NCBI GenBank assembly: GCA_027295975.1
Contig: JAPUJX010000258.1
Coordinates: forward strand, 1 to 5,422
DNA length: 5,422 bases
Reading direction: 5' to 3'
Source: Gammaproteobacteria bacterium
Lineage (GTDB): Bacteria; Pseudomonadota; Gammaproteobacteria; Pseudomonadales; Azotimanducaceae
Part shown: in pieces, positions 1 through 5,422 of the stretch
Layout of the letters: each line of letters opens with the position of its first letter
Position numbering within the stretch: the stretch's first letter is position 1
Translations under genes and position numbers: made by a program
Notes under the pieces: model-generated
Told to the model about the DNA's origin: nothing
Seen by the model: the letters and a program-made list of their open reading frames with translations, nothing else
Databases searched by the model: none

Positions 1-339
1 ACCGCCGAACTCGCCGAGCTTGGTGCACAGCTTTGGGCCGCGGGTTTACCCGTTCTGGATGACCTTCACAACTATAGTTATGACTGGCCGCGCACGGACA
101 AGTCGCAGCGGTACGCGGCGGCCGTACGCGAACTGCGCCCGGGGGTTACCATGATGATCATGCACTGCACCGAACCGACGGAGGTTTTCGCCCACATCTC
201 CGCTTCCGGGGCTAGCCGGCTCGGAGATTTGGAAGCCATGCTCGACCCCGAACTGCGCGCGGTCATCGCCGAAGAAGGTATCGTGTTGACGACCTGGCGC
301 GAGTTAATGGCGCGTCGGACCGCAGCCGATGATCGCTGA
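1..339 (+). CDS. YdjC/ChbG-HpnK-like carbohydrate deacetylase, C-terminal part (5' end outside window)
   Basis: Frame 1 is open from the first base to a TGA at 337-339, giving the last 112 residues of a protein that starts outside the window. What is seen: an LDDLHNYSYDWP stretch at fragment residues 19-30, an LRPGVTMMIMHCTEPTEVF block (about 45-63), an SGASRLGDLEAMLDPELR segment, and an ending GIVLTTWRELMARR. This LRPG...H...R..DLE.M..P..R......GI.LTTWREL pattern is familiar from the C-termini of YdjC/ChbG/HpnK-type deacetylases. Family knowledge: these are metal-dependent enzymes that remove acetyl groups from N-acetylated sugars or glycolipid intermediates. The His in MHCT (residue 55) is at the place of the family's late metal-binding His. 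The N-terminal Asp-Asp metal motif would lie outside the window, so catalytic completeness cannot be judged. The internal ATG at 151 is not a credible start, because the conserved block begins before it. The gene converges on the efflux operon and is probably functionally unrelated to it. Substrate unknown. Confidence 0.7.
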   Translation, partial: TAELAELGAQLWAAGLPVLDDLHNYSYDWPRTDKSQRYAAAVRELRPGVTMMIMHCTEPTEVFAHISASGASRLGDLEAMLDPELRAVIAEEGIVLTTWRELMARRTAADDR

Positions 340-348
340 CCCACTGGA

Positions 349-389
349 CGGGCTCTGTTAAACGGCGCGCGTCGTTCTCGCAGAGCCCG
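349..389. terminator. Inverted repeat at the convergent gene junction, weak candidate bidirectional terminator
   Basis: CGGGCTCTG at 349-357 is the exact reverse complement of CAGAGCCCG at 381-389, a perfect 9-bp stem. The 23-base loop can itself fold, because AACG at 361-364 pairs with CGTT at 373-376 and the pairing extends inward. The repeat spans the ends of two convergent genes, where a bidirectional terminator would be expected. Against this, neither strand has a T-tract after the stem, and one arm lies inside the acetyltransferase coding region. It could be a non-canonical terminator, an RNA 3'-end stabiliser, or chance in GC-rich DNA. Confidence 0.3.
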
Positions 390-939
390 GCGGGGGGGTC
401 TCGTCCAGACCCACCTTGGTCATCGGTATCACCTGCATCGACATCCCGTCACCCAGGTCGTATTCGACCGCGTCACTCGCTATGTAACCACGCACCGTGT
501 ACAACCTGAGGCCTGGCAGCGTGGAGCCGAGGGTATAGGAGTTGAACCCGGCCTTCTTTGCCTCGTTTTCGCAGTGTTCCAGCAACAAGGTGCCAATACC
601 TTGCCGGGCGAATTCCGGGCGCACGAAAAACGCACGGATTCGTGCCGAATCTTTCGCGGGGTCGAGGAGTTCCGCATTGCGGGAACCTTCACCGTCGGCA
701 CCGAACAGGGTGCTGCGATAGCTCCAGCCACCGCACGCGGCCAGCCCACCGTCAACGTGGACGAGAAAGTACGTGCCGTCGCGCACGAGTTGGGTATCCA
801 GACCCCAGGCGCTGCCAAGTGCAGCATCGATCTCTGCCGGCGTGTAATCGTTTTGCCCAAGACCATGGGCCGACTCTGCGATCAACGCCGCGATGGCGTC
901 GCAATCATCCAGGGTCGCGGTGTCAATCGAGATGGCCAT
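358..939 (-). CDS. GNAT family N-acetyltransferase
   Basis: A 193-residue protein with the single-domain GNAT fold, predicted to transfer an acetyl group from acetyl-CoA to an unidentified substrate in the cytoplasm. Visible landmarks: the usual GNAT beta-1 opening (ISIDTATLDDCDAIAALI, 3-20); TYFLVHVDGGLAACGGWS (56-73), which fits strands beta-2/3; ARIRAFFVRPEF (99-110) leading into the acetyl-CoA pyrophosphate loop ARQGIGT (111-117); and LYTVRGY (146-152), equivalent to the common motif-B segment FYxxxGF. The DTQLxxDGTYF and ARIRAFFVxP segments resemble a widespread GNAT subfamily with no known substrate. The last 18 or so residues are Pro/Thr/Arg-rich and probably an unstructured tail. The ATG at 939 is preferred because the conserved fold starts right after it. 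It lies 3 bases after the adaptor stop with only a distant GGTGGA, so translation probably depends on coupling to the adaptor. Placement in a pump operon suggests, but does not show, a role in modifying a pump substrate. Confidence 0.85.
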   Translation of the reverse strand: MAISIDTATLDDCDAIAALIAESAHGLGQNDYTPAEIDAALGSAWGLDTQLVRDGTYFLVHVDGGLAACGGWSYRSTLFGADGEGSRNAELLDPAKDSARIRAFFVRPEFARQGIGTLLLEHCENEAKKAGFNSYTLGSTLPGLRLYTVRGYIASDAVEYDLGDGMSMQVIPMTKVGLDETPPPGSARTTRAV

Positions 940-942
940 GAC

Positions 943-2208
943 CTACGCAGGTTCCACCAACAGCCCGCTGATAGCCTTGGGTAGTTGAGTCGTAATGATC
1001 TTCTGCCCGGAACTCAGTTCATGAGAACGAACGAGAATGCGGTATTGACCGTTTTCCGTCTGAAATTCACCCACGCGTTCAATGATGATTGCCCGCAGCC
1101 TGTTGTCGCGTACCTCGTAAATGCGGTCGTTTTCGTAGATCGATTGTACGGGAAGTGCGACAACATTCGACTCGGCGGGCAAGGTGATGGTGAGATCCAG
1201 TAAACGTCCGAGCGCCATCGGCTTCCTTGCTTCGACCGCCAGCTTGAAGAATGCGTCTACCCCGATTTGGCCTGGTCGGACCTGGCTGGAAAGTCGTATG
1301 AGTGGGATCTCGAGCCCGGTTGACGTGGTTGCGACGATCCCGGTGTTTTCGCCTTGACCGAACCGGTCGCCGTGCACCTCTGGAATGGGTACGCGAACTT
1401 CGAACCCGGACGCGTCAGCCAGTTCGACGAGGGGAGTTCCGAGGTTGCTGAGATCACCGGGTGCGACGAATACGCTGATGACGGGTCCGGAGAATGGCGC
1501 GGTTATCGTCGTTTTGTCGAGATCCAGCTCGGCTTGAGCGAGAAGCGCTTCTGCCTTGGCAATTCGGGCGTTCTGCGAGGCTACCTGATTCGGCGCATCG
1601 GCGAGCTTGCGCATGTGGGACTGATATTGAATGGTTGCTTGATTGGCCTGGCTGATCACTTCATCCAGCGACGACTGGCTGATCAGCCGCTGTGCCATCA
1701 ACTCCTCGTGGCGATTGAGCTTTTTCTGGGCAATGTGCTGCATCGAAGTGTAATGGGCGGTAGTTTGCTCCATGAGTTCGAATTCGGTGTTGATGGACTG
1801 CAGGGACGCAGTGTGCTGTGCAAGCTCCGCTTTGCGTTGCATGAGACGAAGATGTGCCTCTTTGTCTCCCAGGGTCAACAGCACGTCGCCCTTGGCGACC
1901 CAGTCGCCTTCCTTTACGTGAACCGCAACAACTTCCGCGATTAGATCGGTGCGAATCTTCGCAACGTTGTTTGATTCGACGCGGCCGTACGCCAGAAAGG
2001 TCGGGCTGAGGTAGTCTGGTTCGATGGCGAGCACCGATACGGGCCAGGATTTTTCCAACCGTAACTCAGGCTCCGCGTCGGGACCGGTGGCGAAAATCGA
2101 AGCGCTCGTCAGCACCGCAGCAAACAGGATACCCCCGCTCATGGCGATGCGTTTTGTTTTGAGCGTATGCGGTTGGAATCTGCTCAGTAGAGAAGGCCAG
2201 ACGATCAT
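943..2208 (-). CDS. RND efflux pump periplasmic adaptor subunit (membrane fusion protein, HlyD/AcrA type)
   Basis: A 421-residue adaptor that would join the RND permease to an outer-membrane channel across the periplasm. The N-terminus has basic residues (KTKR, 17-20) followed by a hydrophobic segment (about 24-40). This is either a signal peptide ending near SIFA or an uncleaved anchor; there is no lipobox Cys. Next come the first half of the barrel-sandwich (lipoyl-like) domain (about 74-117, including VKEGDWVAKGDVLLTLGD), a helical hairpin (about 118-232, rich in Ala, Gln, Glu and Leu), the second lipoyl half (KTTITAPFSGPVISVFVAPGD, 232-252), a beta-barrel domain (about 268-345) and a membrane-proximal domain to the C-terminus. 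Arg166, Leu170 and Ser177 match the RxxxLxxxxxxS motif at the hairpin tip of AcrA-type adaptors that contacts TolC. The ATG at 2208 overlaps the permease TGA as ATGA and has a good Shine-Dalgarno. The next in-frame Met (residue 23) has none. Adaptor after permease is the reverse of the acrAB order. Confidence 0.93.
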   Translation of the reverse strand: MIVWPSLLSRFQPHTLKTKRIAMSGGILFAAVLTSASIFATGPDAEPELRLEKSWPVSVLAIEPDYLSPTFLAYGRVESNNVAKIRTDLIAEVVAVHVKEGDWVAKGDVLLTLGDKEAHLRLMQRKAELAQHTASLQSINTEFELMEQTTAHYTSMQHIAQKKLNRHEELMAQRLISQSSLDEVISQANQATIQYQSHMRKLADAPNQVASQNARIAKAEALLAQAELDLDKTTITAPFSGPVISVFVAPGDLSNLGTPLVELADASGFEVRVPIPEVHGDRFGQGENTGIVATTSTGLEIPLIRLSSQVRPGQIGVDAFFKLAVEARKPMALGRLLDLTITLPAESNVVALPVQSIYENDRIYEVRDNRLRAIIIERVGEFQTENGQYRILVRSHELSSGQKIITTQLPKAISGLLVEPA

Positions 2209-5200
2209 GAGGTACTTCCTTTGTAAACATTAATTGCGTCAATTGCGCCGTCGGACTTCTGGCCTGGCCAGATTCGATTGGCGGCGAATGAAATTTTTGC
2301 CCGCAGCCCTTCGAGTAACAGGATCAGCGCGGGAATGACGATGAGTACTAACGCGGTGGCGAACGCGAGTCCGAAGCAGATGGTGACTGCAATGGGAGCG
2401 ACGTAAAACGAAAGGGACGAGGTCGCGAACATCAAGGGCAGCAAGCCGGCGATGGTTGTCAGCGACGTTAGTAACACCGCGCGGAACCTGGCGCGAATTG
2501 CCCGCATGAGCGATTCCTTGAGATCCCTACCCGCTTCGACATCACGTTTGAAAAAGCTGAGCAGCACGATGGAGTCGTTGACCACGATCCCGGTTAAGGA
2601 GAAAAACGCCAACATGGACATCGCGCCCACATCCCATCCCATGACCCAATGGCCGAATATCGCCCCGGTGAATCCAAATGGGATGGCCATCATGATGGCC
2701 AGGGGCCAGAGGTAAGAAGCGAATACCCACGCCAGAATGAGGTAGATCAGCACCAGAGAGAGCATGGATCCCAACGCCATGGTTCTCATGATGAGTTGGT
2801 CCTGCTGAGATTTACCGCCAAGACCGAACGTGAGGTTATTGCGGTCGAGGATGTCGTCCAGAGCGGTATCCTCGAGATCTTTGGTGATCGATATGGCGTT
2901 ACCCACCTCCGGGTCGACGTCGGCGCTGACCCGCACCGCCATCTGGTTATCGGTATGTCGGATGATATCGATGCCGCGGCGGTTGTAGAGAACGGCAACG
3001 TTCGACAGGGGCACGAATTCTCCTGCGTTTGTTTTGATGGGAAACTGCTGCAACCGTCCGAGATTGTCGCGCTCGTGATCGGGGAGCATCAGGCGGACTT
3101 CCAGTTCGCTTTCGTTCTCGTTGAAAATCTGCACCCGACTGCCGCTGTAGGCGGCACGTAGTTGACGTCCAATGGCGTTCGGGGTGAGTCCGAGGGCACG
3201 GCCGCGGGCGGTGATCTGAAAGATGATCTGCTCTTTCCCGTAGGGCAGGTTGTCTATCACATTCGACACCCCGGGATAAGCGGCGATGGCAGTGGCCAAC
3301 TCTTCGGCACCCCGCTTGAGGGCTTCCAGGTTCTCGCCGCGCAACACCAACGTGATATCCGCGGCGCCGTTGTTCTGACCACCCGCGGCTTCCAGAACAA
3401 ACTGTTCCACATAGGGCGGTTTATCGATTTTCTCGCGCCAGTTGTTCACGAAGTCTTGCGGTGTGAGGTTTCGTTGTTCCTCGTAAGCATAGTTGGCATC
3501 CACCGACGCGTACTGCTCCCCGACCATACGTTCGTTGTTGAGGTCTGCCAGATTGTATTTTGTGATCCAGCCCAGGAGATTCTTGCGTCCGGATTCGCTA
3601 TCCACCTCCTCCAGCGTCGACTCCAGATGGGTCAGAAATTCCTGTTTTTGTACGTCCGTTGCCGAACTTGCGAACTCCACATTCGCTTCCAGACTTTCGA
3701 TGCTGAAACCGGTATTCATGGCAAAACCGACGTGTTGCGAAACAACCAGTGACAGGGCGATGACAAACCCGGCAATGGCGGTGCACAGGGTTGCGCCTGG
3801 ATAGTTCAACGCGCGCGCGACGAACGGAATGAATCGCTTGTCTCGGAATCCGAAAAAGGCATTGTCGAAGCGTCGCCGCCAGGAGCCTTCGGCGGGAGGC
3901 TGCAGCTTGCCCAGACTTACCCGCAGGTGACCCGGCAAGACCAGAAAACACTCGATCAGAGAGGCGACAATGACGCAGAGAAATACCGTTGGGAGGGCCA
4001 GGATGGCATCGCCCATTTCGCCTCCGATGATCACCAGAGGGATGAACGCGGCCAGCGTCGTCAGGGACGAGGTCGTCACCGGCACCCACATGCGTTGGGC
4101 GCCCGCGACAGCGGCGTCGATGGGAGACTTGCCCTGCTCGAAGTGGGTAACCGCGTCTTCCCCCACTACGATGGCGTCGTCCACCACTATTCCCAGGGCC
4201 ATGATGAAGGCAATGAGGGCGATGATGCTGATGCCGTAACCGAAAACCAGATGAAACAGGGACAAACCGAGCAGGAAACTCACGGGAATTCCCACCATCA
4301 CCCACCAGCCGACACGTCCACTGAGAAACAGAAACAGGATGATGACGACCAGGACCAACCCGGATAACCCGTTCTTGACGATCATCTCGAGTTGCGCACC
4401 GAGTAGACCCCAGACGTCGGCCAGCACCGTCAGCTCGACTCCGGGGGGTAACGTTGGGCGGACATCGGCTATCCAGGTATCGAGAATCTGATCGGCAACG
4501 TAGGCGTCCGCTTCGGTGCTGCGCCACAACATCATCTGAATAGCGGGGTGGCCCTTGTTGGTGACGATGGGCTGGCCACGCTGTGGGCGCCTCACAACGT
4601 CCGCGATGTCTCCAAGACGTATGAGCTGATCGTTGGAGCGAATTTGCAGCGCTTCAAAACCCAAGGGGTCGCGGCGCTGGTCGAGGCTCCTGAGCTGGCG
4701 CGAACCCTGGCCGCTGCCTACGCTGCCAGCGGGTACATCCTGGCTGATCCGGGAAACCTCGCTCGCCAGGTCATCGAGGGTGAGCCTCAGCTCGACAAGG
4801 CGTTTCCCGCCGATGAGCAGGGCAATTTCTTCCCGGGGTAAGCCGTCGTAAAACACACCCTCGATACCTCGACTCAGGAGGTCTTTTTCCAGGGAACGAA
4901 CGATGGGGATGAGTTCGCTGACATCCCCGGGACCGGTAATCAGCAGGTTGGCGATGGGTTCGAGATCGATTCTTCTACTGATCACGGGTGGTTCGATGTC
5001 GGCGGGCAGATTGCGGATGTTGGCAACCCGCTGCTTCACCTGATCGAGCGCCATGGTCATGTCCGCGTCGTATTCGAACCGGGCAGAGATCGAGACACTT
5101 CCGTTCCGGGTGCGGGACTCCAGTTCACGAAGATCGTTGATCGTTCGTATCTGCTGTTCTATGGGCGTGGTGACGAGGGTTTCGATATCCTCGGCGCTTG

Positions 5201-5357
5201 CGCCGATCCATTGGACCTCGATGAAGACGAGGGGCATATGCATGGGCGGGTCGAGCTGGGACGGCATGGTGCGGATGGCCCAGAACCCCGCCAACATCAT
5301 CATGATCATCGTCAGGTTGGACGCAACCCGGTGTTGTGCAAATAGTTTGATCAACAA
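2205..5357 (-). CDS. RND family efflux transporter permease (AcrB/AcrD/AcrF family)
   Basis: A 1050-residue protein, full length for the family (AcrB has 1049), expected to be an inner-membrane trimer exporting compounds by proton antiport. It has the duplicated RND layout: TM1 (about 14-29), a large periplasmic loop (30-328), TM2-TM6 (about 329-475), TM7 (about 521-541), a second periplasmic loop (542-861) and TM8-TM12 (about 862-1015). TM4 carries GIVVDDAIVV with Asp393 and Asp394, matching the AcrB proton-relay pair Asp407/Asp408. TM10 carries GIVVNDSIVL, with Asn927-Asp928 where AcrB has Lys940-Asn941. Arg957 and Thr964 keep the spacing of AcrB Arg971 and Thr978. It is not of the HME metal-pump kind as far as I can see; substrate unknown. 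There is no ATG near the N-terminus: two TTG codons (5357 and 5354) come just before IKLFAQHRVASNL, where family members normally start, and GGGGA lies 6 bases upstream. The frame stays open to the window end, so a longer N-terminus is not excluded. Confidence 0.95.
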   Translation of the reverse strand: MLIKLFAQHRVASNLTMIMMMLAGFWAIRTMPSQLDPPMHMPLVFIEVQWIGASAEDIETLVTTPIEQQIRTINDLRELESRTRNGSVSISARFEYDADMTMALDQVKQRVANIRNLPADIEPPVISRRIDLEPIANLLITGPGDVSELIPIVRSLEKDLLSRGIEGVFYDGLPREEIALLIGGKRLVELRLTLDDLASEVSRISQDVPAGSVGSGQGSRQLRSLDQRRDPLGFEALQIRSNDQLIRLGDIADVVRRPQRGQPIVTNKGHPAIQMMLWRSTEADAYVADQILDTWIADVRPTLPPGVELTVLADVWGLLGAQLEMIVKNGLSGLVLVVIILFLFLSGRVGWWVMVGIPVSFLLGLSLFHLVFGYGISIIALIAFIMALGIVVDDAIVVGEDAVTHFEQGKSPIDAAVAGAQRMWVPVTTSSLTTLAAFIPLVIIGGEMGDAILALPTVFLCVIVASLIECFLVLPGHLRVSLGKLQPPAEGSWRRRFDNAFFGFRDKRFIPFVARALNYPGATLCTAIAGFVIALSLVVSQHVGFAMNTGFSIESLEANVEFASSATDVQKQEFLTHLESTLEEVDSESGRKNLLGWITKYNLADLNNERMVGEQYASVDANYAYEEQRNLTPQDFVNNWREKIDKPPYVEQFVLEAAGGQNNGAADITLVLRGENLEALKRGAEELATAIAAYPGVSNVIDNLPYGKEQIIFQITARGRALGLTPNAIGRQLRAAYSGSRVQIFNENESELEVRLMLPDHERDNLGRLQQFPIKTNAGEFVPLSNVAVLYNRRGIDIIRHTDNQMAVRVSADVDPEVGNAISITKDLEDTALDDILDRNNLTFGLGGKSQQDQLIMRTMALGSMLSLVLIYLILAWVFASYLWPLAIMMAIPFGFTGAIFGHWVMGWDVGAMSMLAFFSLTGIVVNDSIVLLSFFKRDVEAGRDLKESLMRAIRARFRAVLLTSLTTIAGLLPLMFATSSLSFYVAPIAVTICFGLAFATALVLIVIPALILLLEGLRAKISFAANRIWPGQKSDGAIDAINVYKGSTS
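2215..2221 (-). promoter_or_regulatory. Shine-Dalgarno of the adaptor gene
   Basis: On the minus strand AAGGAAG lies 6 bases upstream of the ATG at 2208, inside the last codons of the permease gene. It supports this start over the internal Met codon at 2142-2140, which has only A/C-rich sequence before it. Together with the ATGA stop/start overlap it indicates that permease and adaptor are translated in a coupled way. Confidence 0.75.
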
Positions 5358-5422
5358 GCTGATTCCCCAAAATTTCTTTAGCCCGGGCGATTGACCGACC
5401 CGTGGATTGCCACAGCCGATCA
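5358..5422. other. Region upstream of the efflux operon, no gene or clear promoter seen
   Basis: These 65 bases up to the window edge hold the probable ribosome binding site of the permease and an 8-bp palindrome GCCCGGGC at 5381-5388. No convincing -35/-10 pair or operator-like repeat is visible on the minus strand. One minus-strand frame (through 5421-5419) and the permease frame are open across the whole stretch; the third has TGA at 5422-5420 and TAA at 5380-5378. An upstream gene could end here or overlap the permease start, so the operon may begin outside the window. Confidence 0.4.
5364..5369 (-). promoter_or_regulatory. Probable Shine-Dalgarno for the TTG start of the permease
   Basis: The minus strand reads TGGGGA at 5369-5364, 6 bases before the TTG at 5357 and 9 before the second TTG at 5354. 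It is the only purine-rich block of this kind near the family-typical N-terminus, so it decides in favour of a TTG start. The core GGGGA differs from the ideal GGAGG, and a TTG start would usually mean modest translation. Confidence 0.5.

Noticed and set aside
558..984. Two overlapping plus-strand ORFs opposite the acetyltransferase
   Set aside because: Both are antisense to a gene with clear GNAT motifs. Their Arg/Cys/His-rich translations look like non-coding frames.
1354..1944. 196-codon plus-strand ORF opposite the adaptor gene
   Set aside because: It is antisense to a well-supported adaptor gene. The translation shows no family motif, and I saw no independent sign of a real gene.
3162..3752. 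196-codon plus-strand ORF opposite the permease second periplasmic loop
   Set aside because: It is an antisense shadow of a conserved coding region, with no recognisable domain.
4196..4235. ATG/GATG-rich stretch that looks like a short repeat
   Set aside because: It is explained by Met/Ile/Ala codons of permease TM4 on the opposite strand; there is no regular repeat unit.
3598..4527. 309-codon minus-strand ORF lying inside the permease gene
   Set aside because: It is an alternative frame of the permease coding sequence. The translation is Arg/His/Gly/Ser-rich with no recognisable domain, typical of shifted frames in GC-rich genes, while the permease frame is continuous with intact TM helices.
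5125..5421. Minus-strand frame open from the window edge to 5125 (includes NQLVDQTICTTPG), as the tail of an upstream gene
   Set aside because: Most of it is a shifted frame inside the permease N-terminus, with His/Arg/Pro-rich composition. A genuine upstream gene would have to overlap the permease by over 200 bases, and nothing in it is recognisable.
1..5422. CRISPR arrays, tRNA or rRNA genes, insertion sequences, attachment sites, or toxin-antitoxin or defence genes
   Set aside because: I saw no regularly spaced repeats, no tRNA-like cloverleaf, no transposase motif and no terminal inverted repeats. Nearly the whole window is filled by four ordinary protein genes.

Overview
This is a compact bacterial chromosomal segment, moderately GC-rich by eye. 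It encodes an RND-type multidrug efflux module on the minus strand and the end of an unrelated carbohydrate-deacetylase-like gene on the plus strand. An RND permease with a periplasmic adaptor implies a Gram-negative (diderm) organism. The family resemblance and base composition fit a proteobacterium, perhaps a gammaproteobacterium, but no marker gene in the window settles the taxonomy.

Layout from left to right. Positions 1-339 (+) hold the last 112 codons of a YdjC/ChbG-like deacetylase whose start lies outside the window. An 18-base gap then separates it from a convergent minus-strand gene, and an inverted repeat (349-389) spans this junction. Positions 358-939 (-) encode a GNAT acetyltransferase, 943-2208 (-) an RND periplasmic adaptor (membrane fusion protein), and 2205-5357 (-) a full-length RND permease of 1050 residues. 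The last 65 bases (5358-5422) lie upstream of the permease and contain its likely ribosome binding site. No other gene is supported there.

The three minus-strand genes look like one transcription unit in the order permease, adaptor, acetyltransferase. Permease and adaptor overlap by 4 bases (ATGA). Adaptor and acetyltransferase are 3 bases apart and happen to share a reading frame, separated by one TAG. The permease would sit in the inner membrane and use proton motive force. The adaptor would bridge it to a TolC-like outer-membrane channel, which is not encoded here. The acetyltransferase is cytoplasmic and its substrate is unknown. No regulator gene is visible.

I found no evidence of a previously undescribed system. 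The points most worth a second look are: the altered proton-relay residue in TM10 (Asn-Asp where AcrB has Lys-Asn); the tight, in-frame linkage of a GNAT enzyme to the pump; and the TTG start of the permease in an ORF that stays open to the window edge.
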